Source: Myxococcales bacterium
GTDB lineage: Bacteria; Myxococcota_A; Bradymonadia; UBA7976; UBA1532
Assembly: GCA_020633435.1 (NCBI GenBank)
Contig: JACKDP010000016.1
Location: 1-42,345, forward strand
Reading direction: 5' to 3'
Length of the DNA: 42,345 nt
The translations under genes and the position numbers were made by a program. Position 1 is the first letter of the stretch; each line of letters begins with the position of its first letter. Positions 8,590 to 20,095 of this stretch are shown here, one piece after another. Under the pieces are notes generated by a model. That model ran no database searches, was not told the origin of the DNA, and was given only the letters and a program-made list of their open reading frames with translations.

Positions 8590-10554
8590 CTAGTGGGCCG
8601 CGCCCTGGGCGACGAGGTCGGCGAGGACGTCGACGGGGCCATCGCCGGCCGCGGGGGGCAGGTCGTCCTCGTCCTCGGGCGCGGCGACGGCGGCCACGAC
8701 GGCGGGCGGCGGCGCGGGGGCCGCCTCGAGCGCGGGGCCGGCCTGGGCGATGAACGCCGTGGGGATGGCCTCGGGGGCGACGTCGAGGGCGACGCTGTGC
8801 ACATAGGGGGCGTCGTTGGGGTGCGCCAGCAGGTGGGCCCCGGCGAACCGCAGGCTGTCGACCGGGCGGGTGAAGCCGGCCGGCCCGAGGCGCTCGGTGT
8901 GGTGGCCCTGCGCCAGGTACAGGCCGTCCCGCGTCGCGAAGGCCACGCGCTCGCCGGTGGCGTCCGCGGCGACGGCCGTCGCGCCCTCGGCCGGGTACCG
9001 CCGCAGGACGTCGCCGCCGGGCAGGGCGCGGACGGTGATCTCGTCGCCCTCCAGGACGACGACCGCCTGCCCATCGGCCGAGAGGGCGGCGTCGCGCCCC
9101 TCGCCCTGCCACCGCACGGCGCCCGTCGCGGCGTCGAGGACGAAGACGCGGGCCCCGACGGCCAGCACCAGGCGGCCATCGTCGGAGATGTCGACGCGCT
9201 GGGCGCGGCCGGCGCGCTTGACCTTCTTGTTCAGCGTCCAGAGCGTGCGGTCGCCCTTGGGGCCCAGGGCCCGCACCTCGGCCTCGCCGGTGCGCCAGAT
9301 GAAGATGCCGCGGTCGCCGCCGCGGCTGAGCCGGGCCTGGGTGACGTGGCGGCGCTCGGCGCGGGCCTGGGCCGCGTGGCTGGACCCCAGGCGGTACATG
9401 CCGCCGGAGCCGCTGCCGGCGATCAGCTCGTCGTCGCCCACGAAGGCCACGAGCGCGTCGTCGGGGGCGAAGAGCCAGGCCTCGGGGGGGCTGACCTGCC
9501 AGCGGGTGACGGGCTGGCCGTCGGCCAGGCGCCAGAGGACGACGGCGCCGTCGAGGTCGATGGTCGCGACCTGATCGCCGCCGGGGGAGACCGCGAACTG
9601 GGTGACGGCGGCGCGGTGGCCCTGGGTGATGGCCTCGTCGGCCCGCAGGTCGTAGACGCCGAGGACGTCGCGCTGGGCGCCGGTCGAGATGGCGAGGCCG
9701 CCATCGGCGCTGAACGTCACGGCGCCGTCGGCCGCGAAGGGGGCGCGGGCGCGCGGCACCAGGCGGCCGCCCGCCAGCGCGTGCACCCCGGCGCCGGCCC
9801 AGGCGATCAGGTCGCCGTGGATGGCGCGGGCGGGCCCGGCGCCGGCGGGGGCGGCGAGGAAGCGCAGGGGCTGGCGGCTGCCGGGCGTCACGAGGCGGAC
9901 GCCATCGCTGCCGGCCAGGACGAGGGTGCCGGTGGGCGTCCAGGCGGCGGCGTCGACGGCCGCGCCGAAGACGCGCTCGGCCGGCCCGGCGACGGCGGCG
10001 ATGGCCACGCCCGTCTCGCCCCGGACGGCCACGCGGCCGGCGGTGCCGGCCAGGCCGAGCACGCGCCCGACGCCCGCGTCGACGCGGCCGAGCTGGTCGC
10101 CCCCGTCGAGCTGCCAGCTCGTCAGGTGGCCGGAGCGCTCGCCGGCGACCAGGGCCAGGCCCTCGCGGCGCACGACGAAGGCGACGGCGGTGACGGCGGC
10201 GGGCGTGCTGCCCGAGAAGGCCGGGGCCTCGCGGCCGGGCCGCCAGGCGAAGACGCGGGCGTTGCCCAGGCTGGTGCTGTTGCAGCCGCCGGCCAGCACC
10301 TCGCCGTCGGGCGTCCAGGCCAGGCTGTCGATGGGGCTGCAGGGCGCGTGGAAGCGCGCCACCCGGGCGCCCGAGCGGGCCGCGGTGATGACGACCTCGG
10401 GGCCGGTGCTGACGGCGACGCGCTCCCCCGACGGGGCCGCCGCGACGGCGTTGATGCGCTGGGGGAAGTGGAACCGCGCCGAGCCGATCAGGTCCGCGTC
10501 GCCGGGGAGGCCCGGGGGGGCAGCGAGGACCAGCGAGAGGGCGGCGGCGATCAC
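8590..10554 (-). CDS. Exported WD40-like beta-propeller protein
   Basis: A 654-residue protein with a short signal peptide (MIAAALSLVLAAPPGLPG). The body is built of about a dozen repeats of the WD40/quinoprotein type, with recurring signatures such as IDSLAWTPDGEVLAGG, VAVSTGPEVVITAARSGARVARF, VTQFAVSPGGDQVATIDLDGAVVLWRL and VDISDDGRLVLAVG. The last ~70 residues are Ala/Pro/Glu/Asp-rich and probably disordered. Such propellers usually act as binding scaffolds; no enzymatic motif is seen. The start is GTG 10554, with AAGGTGG about 5 nt upstream. The N-terminal Met-Ile-Ala start is short for a signal peptide, so cleavage is inferred. Confidence 0.8.
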   Translation of the reverse strand: MIAAALSLVLAAPPGLPGDADLIGSARFHFPQRINAVAAAPSGERVAVSTGPEVVITAARSGARVARFHAPCSPIDSLAWTPDGEVLAGGCNSTSLGNARVFAWRPGREAPAFSGSTPAAVTAVAFVVRREGLALVAGERSGHLTSWQLDGGDQLGRVDAGVGRVLGLAGTAGRVAVRGETGVAIAAVAGPAERVFGAAVDAAAWTPTGTLVLAGSDGVRLVTPGSRQPLRFLAAPAGAGPARAIHGDLIAWAGAGVHALAGGRLVPRARAPFAADGAVTFSADGGLAISTGAQRDVLGVYDLRADEAITQGHRAAVTQFAVSPGGDQVATIDLDGAVVLWRLADGQPVTRWQVSPPEAWLFAPDDALVAFVGDDELIAGSGSGGMYRLGSSHAAQARAERRHVTQARLSRGGDRGIFIWRTGEAEVRALGPKGDRTLWTLNKKVKRAGRAQRVDISDDGRLVLAVGARVFVLDAATGAVRWQGEGRDAALSADGQAVVVLEGDEITVRALPGGDVLRRYPAEGATAVAADATGERVAFATRDGLYLAQGHHTERLGPAGFTRPVDSLRFAGAHLLAHPNDAPYVHSVALDVAPEAIPTAFIAQAGPALEAAPAPPPAVVAAVAAPEDEDDLPPAAGDGPVDVLADLVAQGAAH

Positions 10555-10769
10555 AGATCCACCTTACGAAGGCCCGCCGGGAATGCCAACGCCGCGCATG
10601 AGTGGGTTGAAAGAAAAAAATCATCACTTACGCGGACTTGTGCGCCCGTGTGTCATCGTCTCGTACAGGTACGCCCAGGTGGGATGCTGCCACCCCGGTC
10701 GGGATCGTTGGCGCCACTGCCATCCTGCGCTAGCGTGCCGGCCACGAGCCCCCGGAGCCGCCCCGATCC
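10555..10769. promoter_or_regulatory. Divergent intergenic region
   Basis: About 215 bp between the beta-propeller gene (minus) and the kinase operon (plus). It contains an AT-rich patch for this genome (about 10608-10628, including a run of seven A) that could hold a promoter. I find no convincing -35/-10, sigma-54 -24/-12 element, hairpin or small gene. Confidence 0.3.
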
Positions 10770-12335
10770 ATGTCCGTTCGCATCTGCCCGCTGTGTCAGG
10801 CCACCTACCCGGAAGACGCCAGCGTCTGCCCGGCGGACGGGCGGACGCTGTGGAGCGTCGGCGACGCGGAGGAGCGGCTGGTGGGCGCGGTGCTGGACGG
10901 GCGCTACACCGTCCAGGCCCCGCTCGGGCGCGGGGGCATCGGCCTGGTCTTCCGGGCCTGGCAGCATGGCATGGAGCGGCCCGTCGCGGTGAAGGTGCTG
11001 CGCCGGGGGCTGCTGGAGGACGAGACGTCCACGCGGCGCTTCCTGCGCGAGATCCAGGGCGCCGGGCGGGTCAGCCACCCCCATGTGGTGACGGCCTTCG
11101 ATCACGGGCAGACGCCCGATGGCGATCTGTACCTGGTGATGGAGCTGCTGGAGGGGCGCACGCTGGCCGCGCTGCTGGCGGCCGAGGGGCCCTTGCCCAC
11201 GGCGCGGGCCGTGGCGCTGCTGGCGGGCATGTGCGACGGCCTGCACGCCGCCCACGAGGCCGGCGTCGTCCACCGGGACGTGAAGCCCGAGAACGCGATC
11301 GTGCTGCCCGACACGGGGCCGACGGGCGAGTTCATCAAGGTGGTCGACTTCGGGCTGGCCCAGCTCCACACGGTGGCCGGGGCCGAGTCCATCACCCGCA
11401 CCGGGCAGGTCTGCGGCACGCCGGCCTACATGAGCCCCGAGCAGATCCACGACCAGGCCGTGGATCGGCGGACGGATGTGTACGCGCTGGGGGTGGTGGC
11501 GTGGCTGGCGCTGGCCGGCCGGCTGCCGTTCCAGGGCGAGACGGCGATGGCCACGCTGCTCGGCCACCTGCACCAGGCCGCGCCGCCCCTCGCGCAGTAC
11601 GCGCCGGGGGTGCCGGTGGGGGTGGCGGCGGCGGTCATGGCGGCCCTGGCCAAGGACCCCGCCCAGCGGCCGGCGACGGCGGCGGAGCTCAAGCGGCTGC
11701 TGCAGGCGGGCCTCTCGACGCCGGCCGCGGGGCCGGTGGACGGGGGGGAGACCGTCGACCGCCTGCCGGCGTTCGCGCCGACGCTGGACTCGCCGCTGGA
11801 GCCACTGCCGGCCGTGCCCGTCGCGGCGGTGGGGGCGCCGCGGCGCTGGTGGCCGGCGATCGTCGTGGCGCTGGCGCTGGCGGGGGGCGGCGCCATCTGG
11901 CTGGCCCAGGCTCCCTCGGTGGCCGGCGTCGACGCCGCGCCGTCCGTGGCCACCAGACCCGCCGATGCGGGCTCGGCCCCCCCGGCCGTCGACGCCGCGC
12001 CCGCTTCGGCGGTGGACGCCGCGCCCGCTTTGGCGGTGGACGCCGCGCCGCCCCCGCCCGACGCGGACCCGCCACCCCCGGCGGACGCCGCCCCGGCATC
12101 AGCCGCCACGGCGACGCTGCTGGTCCAGACGCGCCCGGCGGGCGCCGCCGTCTACCGGGGCCGGGAGCGGCTGGGCACGACGCCCCTGGCCGTCCCGCGC
12201 CCGGCCGTGGACGAGGTGGTGACCCTGCAGCTCCGCCTGCCGGGCCATGAAGCGCGCCGCTTGCGCATCACGGCCGATCAGGCGGATCCTGCCCCCGTGA
12301 CGCTGCGCCGCCTCCCCGCGATCGTGGACCAATGA
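10770..12335 (+). CDS. Zinc-ribbon Ser/Thr protein kinase with C-terminal PEGA domain
   Basis: A 521-residue membrane-anchored Hanks-type kinase. The N-terminus has a zinc-ribbon-like stretch (C6, C9, C20 in CPLCQATYPEDASVCPADG). The kinase domain spans about 46-305, with the Gly loop LGRGGIGLV, catalytic Lys75 (VAVKVL), HRDVKPEN (168-175), DFG (193-195) and GTPAYMSPEQ. One membrane helix lies near 353-373 (WWPAIVVALALAGGGAIWLA), followed by a repeated VDAAP linker and a PEGA-type domain (TLLVQTRPAGAAVYRGRERLGTTPL). All catalytic residues are present, so it should be active. It is the first gene of a four-gene run ending in an FHA/sigma-54 activator; the next gene overlaps by ATGA. Confidence 0.93.
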   Translation: MSVRICPLCQATYPEDASVCPADGRTLWSVGDAEERLVGAVLDGRYTVQAPLGRGGIGLVFRAWQHGMERPVAVKVLRRGLLEDETSTRRFLREIQGAGRVSHPHVVTAFDHGQTPDGDLYLVMELLEGRTLAALLAAEGPLPTARAVALLAGMCDGLHAAHEAGVVHRDVKPENAIVLPDTGPTGEFIKVVDFGLAQLHTVAGAESITRTGQVCGTPAYMSPEQIHDQAVDRRTDVYALGVVAWLALAGRLPFQGETAMATLLGHLHQAAPPLAQYAPGVPVGVAAAVMAALAKDPAQRPATAAELKRLLQAGLSTPAAGPVDGGETVDRLPAFAPTLDSPLEPLPAVPVAAVGAPRRWWPAIVVALALAGGGAIWLAQAPSVAGVDAAPSVATRPADAGSAPPAVDAAPASAVDAAPALAVDAAPPPPDADPPPPADAAPASAATATLLVQTRPAGAAVYRGRERLGTTPLAVPRPAVDEVVTLQLRLPGHEARRLRITADQADPAPVTLRRLPAIVDQ

Positions 12336-13243
12336 CCGCACGCTGGTCCCTCGCCCTCTGCCTGCTGCTCGCCCTGCCCGCGCCGGCCGCGCCCACCCCG
12401 GCCGAGGAGGCCGAGCGCCTCTTCCAGGTCGGCAACCGGGCCGCCCGCCGCCAGCGCTGGGCCGAGGCCCTGGCGGCGTGGCAGGCGTCCGAGGCCCTCG
12501 TGCCCGCGTGGCAGCCCGCCTTCAACCAGGCGACGGTGCTGGTCTTCACCGGCGAACCGCTGGCCGGCTGGGCCGCCTGCCAGCGGGCCCTCCAGCGCGA
12601 TCCGCCGGCTGAACGGCGGGCCAAGGTGGTGGCCGAGTGCGACGCCATCGAGGCGAAGCTGCTGGCCACCCACGCCGCCATCCGGCTGGAGGTCACGCCG
12701 GCGGACGCCGAGGTCACCCTGGAGGGCGCCCCCTGGCCCGCGCCGCGCCGCGTCCTGGTGCCCCGCGCCGAGAGCCGCCTGGAGGTGCGCCGCGAAGGCC
12801 ACGCCGTCCAGCGCCTGACCTGGCGGCACCCCATCGGCCAGCGGTCGCAGCAGACCATCCAGCTCGCGCCGCTGCCGGCCGCGCCGCCCACCGCTGCGCC
12901 GCCCTCGGCCGCGCCGCCGTCCGCCGCGCCGCCCTCGGCGCCGCCGCCGGCCCCCCGATCCGTGCCCTGGGTGGCCCCCGCCACCGCCCCGCCCCTGGCC
13001 GGTGGCCCCGACCCGCTGTGGAAGTGGATCGCCTTCGGCAGCGGCGCCGCGGCTGGCGGGGCGGCCGCCTTCCTCCTGGCCGACGCCGCCGAGCTGCGCA
13101 CCCCCCGCGTCTTCGCGGTGGAGCGCACGGACGCCGAGGACGCCTACACCGCCCGCCGCGACACCGGGCTCGCCCTGGCCATCACCGGCGGCGTCGGCCT
13201 CGTCGTCGGCGCCGTGCTCTGGGCCCTGGAGGACGCACCATGA
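12332..13243 (+). CDS. Exported TPR/PEGA-like membrane protein
   Basis: 303 residues. A signal peptide (MTARWSLALCLLLALPAPAA) is followed by a short helical repeat region resembling TPR (AEEAERLFQVGNRAARRQRW; AFNQATVLVFTGEPLAGWA). Near residues 112-170 there is a PEGA-like beta domain (IRLEVTPADAEVTLEGAPWP). A Pro/Ala-rich linker made of APPSA repeats precedes two hydrophobic helices (WIAFGSGAAAGGAAAFLLAD; LALAITGGVGLVVGAVLWAL) at the C-terminus. This layout recurs beside Ser/Thr kinases in myxobacteria. It overlaps both neighbours by ATGA, so it is coupled to the kinase and the next lipoprotein; a role in the same signalling complex is inferred. Confidence 0.85.
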   Translation: MTARWSLALCLLLALPAPAAPTPAEEAERLFQVGNRAARRQRWAEALAAWQASEALVPAWQPAFNQATVLVFTGEPLAGWAACQRALQRDPPAERRAKVVAECDAIEAKLLATHAAIRLEVTPADAEVTLEGAPWPAPRRVLVPRAESRLEVRREGHAVQRLTWRHPIGQRSQQTIQLAPLPAAPPTAAPPSAAPPSAAPPSAPPPAPRSVPWVAPATAPPLAGGPDPLWKWIAFGSGAAAGGAAAFLLADAAELRTPRVFAVERTDAEDAYTARRDTGLALAITGGVGLVVGAVLWALEDAP

Positions 13244-14417
13244 GGGCGCTCTGGCTGGCCCTGGCCCTGGTGGGCTGCGCCGACTTCGAGCCCACGCTGC
13301 TCGACTTCCAGCGGCGCCTGCCCGGCCTCGTCGAGCTGGGCGGGGTGGCGGCTGACGGGCGCGGGCTGCGGGCGCTCGGGCTCAGCCGGGAGGGCGAAAA
13401 CCGTAGCCAGTTCAGCACCTTCCACGTCACGGACACGGGCGCGACCGGCACACCCCAGGCCTACGGCGGCGCCGTCGAGGGCTTCCAGGCCAGCGGGCTG
13501 CTGGCCTTGCCCGACGGGGGCTGGCTGGCCTACGGCCACAACGGCTCGGCCGTCGTGGGGCTGCTGCTGGACGCCGACGGCGAGCGCCGCCAGGCGGGGA
13601 CGCTGGGGCAGGGGGCGACGGCCCGCGCCGCGGCCAGCGGGGGCGGCCTCGTCGCCGTGGCCGGCCAGGCGAACGTGGGCGATGGCAGCGGCGACCGCGC
13701 CCTGTGGGCCGGGGTCTTCCGCGTCACCGGCGACGAGGTGGCGCTGGTGGGCGAGGACACCTGGCGGGTCGACGGCTCGACCGCCGCCGAGGCCTGGGCC
13801 GTGGCCGCCCGCGCGGGGGGCGGCTTCCTGGTCGGGGGCAGCTTCGCGGGGCCCGTCGACGCCCAGCCCGTCGTGCTCACGCTCGACGCCGCGGGCCAGC
13901 TCGGCGACGCCAACCTGCACCCCGGCGCCGCCGAGACGGGCCGGGTGGGCGCCCTGCTGGGGCTCGGCGATGGCCGCGCCCTGCTGGCCGACGAGGTGGG
14001 CGGGCAGGCGCGCTACGGCGTCTTCGATCCCGCGAGCCCCACGGCGTTCCGCCCCGCCACCGCCTGCCTGCCCGACCTGGCGCCGCTGCGCCCGGTGGCC
14101 CTGGCCCTCGACGACGACCGCCTGGCCCTCGCTGGCTGGGCCGGCTTCGACGCCCGGACGCTCTGGGTGCTGCGGGCCGACGCGGCGGGCGAAGGCGCCC
14201 AGATCTGGACGCTCGGCGACCTGACGCCCAGCGGCACCGCGCGGGTGGCCCTGGGCTTCTCCCCCGTGGGCGGGCTGTTCGTGGGCTCCACGCTCTGCGG
14301 CGCGGCCGACGCCGCGGCCTGTCGCCAGGACGAGACGGCCGACCCGCGCCCCTTCCTCTGGCACACCGACGCCGACGGTGGGAGCCTGGGCGGCGCCCGC
14401 GATCCGGAGTGCCCCTG

Positions 14418-14418
<1 letters not shown>
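13240..14418 (+). CDS. Unknown lipoprotein, propeller-like
   Basis: 392 residues. The signal peptide MRALWLALALVGC carries a clear lipobox (LVGC). The mature protein is Gly/Ala/Asp-rich with regular strand-turn motifs (LLALPDGGWLAYGHNGSAVVG, GGGFLVGGSFAGPVDAQPVV, LALDDDRLALAGWAG) suggesting a beta-propeller of 5-7 blades. Four Cys in the C-terminal half (CLP, STLCGAADAAACRQ, PECP) may form disulfides. No known family is recognised. The start ATG overlaps the upstream stop, and its own stop shares one base with the activator start, so it is in the kinase operon and may be a surface sensor; that role is inference. Confidence 0.82.
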
Positions 14419-15980
<1,562 letters not shown>

Positions 15981-17928
15981 GATCGGCCCGGCCCGCCAGG
16001 CGCAGCGCCTCGCGGGCCAGCGGCCACTGCTCCTCGTTCCAGTACAAGAGCAGCGCCTTCTGCAGCTTCTTCTCGCGCAGGCCGCGGGCCACCGGCACCG
16101 GCTTCATCGTCAGCGGATCGAGGCCCGTGTAGTACATGGCCGACGCCACCGACATGGGCGTCGGGATGAAGTCCTGCACCTGGCGGGGCCGGTAGCCCTG
16201 GGCCTTCAGCCACAGGGCCAGATCCACCATGTCCTCCAGGGTGCAGCCTGGGTGCCCGCTGATGAAGTACGGGATCTCGTACTGCTCCTTGCCGGCCTCC
16301 TTCGAGGCGCAGGAGAACATCTCGGTGAAGCGCTCGTAGGCCGCGATGCCCGGCTTCTTCATCTTGTCGAGGACGCGCGGCGAGACGTGCTCGGGGGCGA
16401 CGGAGAGCTGGCCGCCGACGTGGTGCCGGGCCAGCTCGGCCACGTACGTCGGGTCGAGCTCGGCCAGGTCGTAGCGCACGCCGGACGCGATGAAGACGTG
16501 CTTGACGCCCTCGCTCTCCCGCACCTGCTGCATCACGTCCACGAGGGGGCCGTGATCGGTGTTCAGGTTCTCGCAAACCCCCGGATGTACACAGGAAAGC
16601 CGGCGGCAGGCCGACTCGAACTGCGGCGACTTGCACTTCATCTTGTACATGTTCGCCGTGGGGCCGCCGAGGTCGGTGATGGTGCCGCGGAAGTCGCCCA
16701 TGCGGCGCAGGGCGCGCACCTCGCGCAGGACGCTCTCGGCGGAGCGGCTCTGGATGACGCGGCCCTCGTGCTCGGTGATGGAGCAGAAGGTGCAGCCGCC
16801 GAAGCAGCCGCGCATCAGCACGACCGAGTGCTTCACCGTCTCGAACGCCGGGATGGGCGCGGTGTAGCGCGGGTGCGGGGCCCGGTTGAACGGCAGATCG
16901 TAGAGCTCATCCATCGGGACGGCGTCGGCGCGCCCGGCGCCGTCCCCGTCGTCGAGGGGGAAGGCGGGCGGGTTGAAGTACACGCCGCGATCGCCGTGCC
17001 GCTGCACCAGCGGGCGGGCGTTGCCGGGGTTGGTCTCGTGCTGGAAGAGCCGCGACATCCGGGCGTACGCCTCGAGGTCCGTCGAGACCTGCTCGTAGGA
17101 GGGCAGGATGACGGGCTTGCCGTCGGGCACGTAGCGCGAGGGATCGGCCTCGAGGCCGGCCAGCTCGTCGCGCCCCACCAGGCGGGCGGTGCCGCGGATG
17201 TCGCGCAGCGCCTCGATGGGCTCGCCCGCCTTCAGCCGCCGCGCGACCTCCCAGACGGGGCGCTCGCCCATGCCGAAGATGAGGAGATCGGCCTTGGCGT
17301 CCAGCAGGATGGAGCGCCGCACCTTGTCGGACCAGTAGTCGTAGTGCGCGATGCGGCGCAGCGACGCCTCGATGCCGCCGAGCACGATGGGGACGTCCTT
17401 GTAGGCCTCCCGGCACCGCTGGGCATAGACGATGGTGGCGCGGTCGGGGCGCAGGCCCGTCTCGCCGCCGGGCGAGTACTGGTCGGCGCTGCGGTTCTTC
17501 TTCTGGGCCGTCAGGCGGTTGAGCATCGAGTCCAGGTTGCCCGCCGCCACGCCGAAGAAGAGGCGCGGCCGGCCCAGGGCCATGAACGCCTCGGGGCCCT
17601 GCCAGTCCGGCTGGGCGATGAGGCCGACGCGGAAGCCGCGGCCCTCCAGGAACCGCGCGATGAGGACGGGGCCGAAGGCGGGGTGGTCGACGTAGGCGTC
17701 CCCCGACACGATGACGATGTCGACGGCGTCCCAGCCGCGGGCGTCCAGGTCGGCCCGCGTCATCGGCAGGAACGGGTGCTCGTGCCGGGGGCGCCGATCC
17801 TGAATCACGGGCAGCGCCTCCCGCGAGCGGCGGCCCGTCGCCGCGAACGAAGAACCTTCGGTGTCACCCATCCCCATGGCGGCGGAGGATAGCGGGTCGG
17901 GCCGTCCGAGGATACCTCGGCCGCCGAT

Positions 17929-18435
17929 TCAGCCCGCGGCGCCGGGGCCGTCGCGGAACCACGCCACCAGATCGACGCGCCCGCCGAGGGCGTCCAGCCG
18001 CGCGTCGAGGGCGTCCTGGTTGCCGAAGAGGAGGGGGCCGTCGGCCTCCAGCGCCGGGAGCGCGGCCTCGACGAGGCCGCAGAAGGCGTCGTGGCGGGCG
18101 CCGCGGTAGAAGCCGTAGCTGCGGCAGGCGGCGGGGCGGCCCGCGTAGACCTGGCAGAGGCCCGCCTCGCCGTCGAGGAAGGGGCACGACACCAGCGCGC
18201 CCGCCGGGTGGTCGGCCAGGGCCAGCGCCCGCGCGCGGATGTCGGCGCGGCGGTCGGCCGGCAGGGCCGCGAACACGGGGGCCAGCAGCGCCCACTCCGC
18301 GCCCGTGAGCGCGGGGATGACGGCGAGGCGCCGGCAGCAGCCGTCGCAGCCCGCGTGGCAGGGCCAGTCGCGCCCGGTGGCCAGGCTGTCGGCGCGGGCT
18401 TCGACCTCCGCGATGAGGCGCGCGAGCGCGTCCAT
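17929..18435 (-). CDS. YkgJ family cysteine-cluster protein
   Basis: 168 residues. Cys pattern CHAGCDGCCRR near residues 26-36, then SCPFLDGEAGLCQVYAGRPAACRSYGF near residues 83-109, which is the zinc/iron-chelating YkgJ pattern (cysteine cluster with RPxxCR). Function in the family is unclear; metal binding is likely. A strong AGGAGAGGAG ribosome site stands 3 nt before ATG 18435. It reads in the same direction as the ygiQ-like gene with a 51-bp gap, so they may share a transcript. The region upstream holds two hairpins (18449-18488) shared with the divergent diacylglycerol-kinase gene. Confidence 0.88.
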   Translation of the reverse strand: MDALARLIAEVEARADSLATGRDWPCHAGCDGCCRRLAVIPALTGAEWALLAPVFAALPADRRADIRARALALADHPAGALVSCPFLDGEAGLCQVYAGRPAACRSYGFYRGARHDAFCGLVEAALPALEADGPLLFGNQDALDARLDALGGRVDLVAWFRDGPGAAG

Positions 18436-18448
18436 GGGCTCCTCTCCT

Positions 18449-18488
18449 GTGCCGCCGGGGCACGGGGTGTGCGGGCCGGCACACCCCG
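18449..18488. repeat. Two adjacent inverted repeats between divergent genes
   Basis: First, GTGCC (18449-18453) and GGCAC (18459-18463) with a 5-nt spacer. Second, a perfect 10-bp pair, CGGGGTGTGC (18463-18472) and GCACACCCCG (18479-18488), with a 6-nt spacer GGGCCG. There is no T run on either strand. The site starts 14 bp upstream of the YkgJ start and about 80 bp upstream of the divergent lipid-kinase start, so it is placed as an operator or a 5' RNA hairpin rather than a terminator. Confidence 0.6.
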
Positions 18489-18569
18489 ATGGCGCCAGAA
18501 GATAGCAGGGATTTCAGGAGGTTGCAGCCGCAGACTCGCTGGCATGGGCTTCGCTCTGCTGCCCCCGCC

Positions 18570-19496
18570 ATGGACACGACGCCCCCACGCCCGGCCCGCG
18601 CGACCGTGGTCATGAACCCCGCCGCCCGGCGCCTCCGCCGCGGCCCCTTCGGCCGCCAGGTCGAGGGGGCCCTCGCCGCCGTCCTCGGCCGCGCCACCTT
18701 CCTCAAGCCCGCCAGCCCCGGCGCGGCCCACGCCGCCATCGCCCGCCTGCGCGAGGGGCTGCTGGTGGTGGCGGGCGGCGACGGGGCCGTGAACCTGGCG
18801 CTCAACGCCCTGGCCGATCCGGCGCCGGCGCTGGCCATCGTGCCCGCCGGCACGGCCAACGACCTGGCGCGGGCGCTGGGCCTGCCCGTCGGCGCCCGCA
18901 GCGCGGCGGCGGCGGTGTCGGGCCAGCCCCGGCGGCTCGACGTGCTCACCGTGAACGGCCGGCGGTTCTGCACGACGGGGGGCCTGGGTCTGCCCGCGCA
19001 TGTCGCCCAGATCGCCAACCGCCTGAAGCGGCAGCGCGGCACCCGGGTCCTCGGCCACCACCTGTACGCGGCCGTGGCGGGCAGCCAGATCGTGGGCCGG
19101 CGCGGGCTGCGGCGCCGGATCCGCCTCACCTGGACGTGCGCCGACACCGGGGCGCTCCGCCAGCTGGAGACCACCGTCTACGGCCTGCTCGTCACCAACA
19201 CGGGGGCCGTCGCCGGCTCGCTGCGGCTGTGCGAGGCCGCCCCCGACGACGGCGTCTTCGAGATCTGCCTGCTCCCCGCCACCGGTCGGCCCCGGCTGCT
19301 GCGCCTGCTCTGGGCCCTGGCCCGGGGGCAGGCCGCCCGCCCGGGCGCCCTGCCGGCCATCCGCGCCCGGGCTGCCCGCATCGAGGTGGCCGAGCCGGTG
19401 CCCTTCCTGGGCGACGGCGAGATCCTGGCCCGCACGGCGGCCTTCGACATCGGCCTCCTGCCGGCGGCCCTCGCCGTCATCGCGCCCCTCGCCTGA
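18570..19496 (+). CDS. Diacylglycerol/lipid kinase family protein
   Basis: About 308 residues, of the DagK/sphingosine kinase (DAGK_cat) family. Motifs: VVMNPAARRL at the N-terminus, LVVAGGDGAVNLALNAL (nucleotide-binding GGDG) near residue 65, and AIVPAGTANDLARALGLP near residue 90. A second beta domain begins near RRLDVLTVNGRRFC and ends PVPFLGDGEILA, where the family usually reads DGE. It should phosphorylate a lipid such as diacylglycerol with ATP. The start ATG 18570 is placed just before the first strand; upstream in-frame sequence (from 18489) looks non-coding. No clear ribosome site. Confidence 0.9.
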   Translation: MDTTPPRPARATVVMNPAARRLRRGPFGRQVEGALAAVLGRATFLKPASPGAAHAAIARLREGLLVVAGGDGAVNLALNALADPAPALAIVPAGTANDLARALGLPVGARSAAAAVSGQPRRLDVLTVNGRRFCTTGGLGLPAHVAQIANRLKRQRGTRVLGHHLYAAVAGSQIVGRRGLRRRIRLTWTCADTGALRQLETTVYGLLVTNTGAVAGSLRLCEAAPDDGVFEICLLPATGRPRLLRLLWALARGQAARPGALPAIRARAARIEVAEPVPFLGDGEILARTAAFDIGLLPAALAVIAPLA

Positions 19497-19603
19497 CGAT
19501 CTTCGCCCCGCGTTGCACGCTCGCCCGCCGGCCGGTGTTGGGGGGTGTGTGACGACGGGTCGAAAGGCTGGCCATCTTGGGGGTCTGCGCCGAGACTGAG
19601 CCC

Positions 19604-20095
19604 ATGGGAGCGTTCGCTGCGCACGAGGTCGCGCGCCTGTTTCGTCTGCATGGTCCGCAGGTCTATCGGCGTGCGTTGCGGTTGCTGGGCAACCCGACGG
19701 ACGCGGAGGAGGCCCTCCAGGATGTGTTCCTGAAGATCCTCGACCGCGTGGATGACTTCGACGACCAGGGCAAGACCCTCAACTGGCTGTACCGCATCAC
19801 GACGAACCACTGCCTGAACGTCATCCGGGGCCGCAAGCGCCGGCTGGCGCTGAGCGAGGCCTTCCGGGTGGCGCCCCAGCGGGCCGATCACGCGGTGGCG
19901 GTGGACCAGTCGGTGCTGCGGGAGCTCCTGGGCCGGGCCGATCCCCGGGAGGCGGAGGCCGCCGTGTACGTGCACCTGGATGGCATGTCGTACAGCGAGG
20001 CGGCGCCGCTGCTGGGGGTGTCGAAGCGGACGGTAGGCAACCTGATCGCGCGGTTCGATGCCTGGGCCGCGGTGGCGCTGGGAGGCACCTCGTGA
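19604..20095 (+). CDS. ECF-type RNA polymerase sigma factor
   Basis: About 163 residues. Sigma region 2 spans residues 8-75 (ARLFRLHGPQVYRRALRLLG, then DAEEALQDVFLKIL and NWLYRITTNHCLNVIRGRKR). Sigma region 4 covers 105-155 and ends in the helix-turn-helix MSYSEAAPLLGVSKRTVGNLI. Only sigma2 and sigma4 are present, as expected for an ECF factor. ATG 19604 is preferred to the upstream TTG 19577. The next gene, a zinc-type anti-sigma, overlaps by GTGA, the standard sigma/anti-sigma pair. Targets are unknown, but the exported proteases downstream are the likely regulon core. Confidence 0.92.
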   Translation: MGAFAAHEVARLFRLHGPQVYRRALRLLGNPTDAEEALQDVFLKILDRVDDFDDQGKTLNWLYRITTNHCLNVIRGRKRRLALSEAFRVAPQRADHAVAVDQSVLRELLGRADPREAEAAVYVHLDGMSYSEAAPLLGVSKRTVGNLIARFDAWAAVALGGTS

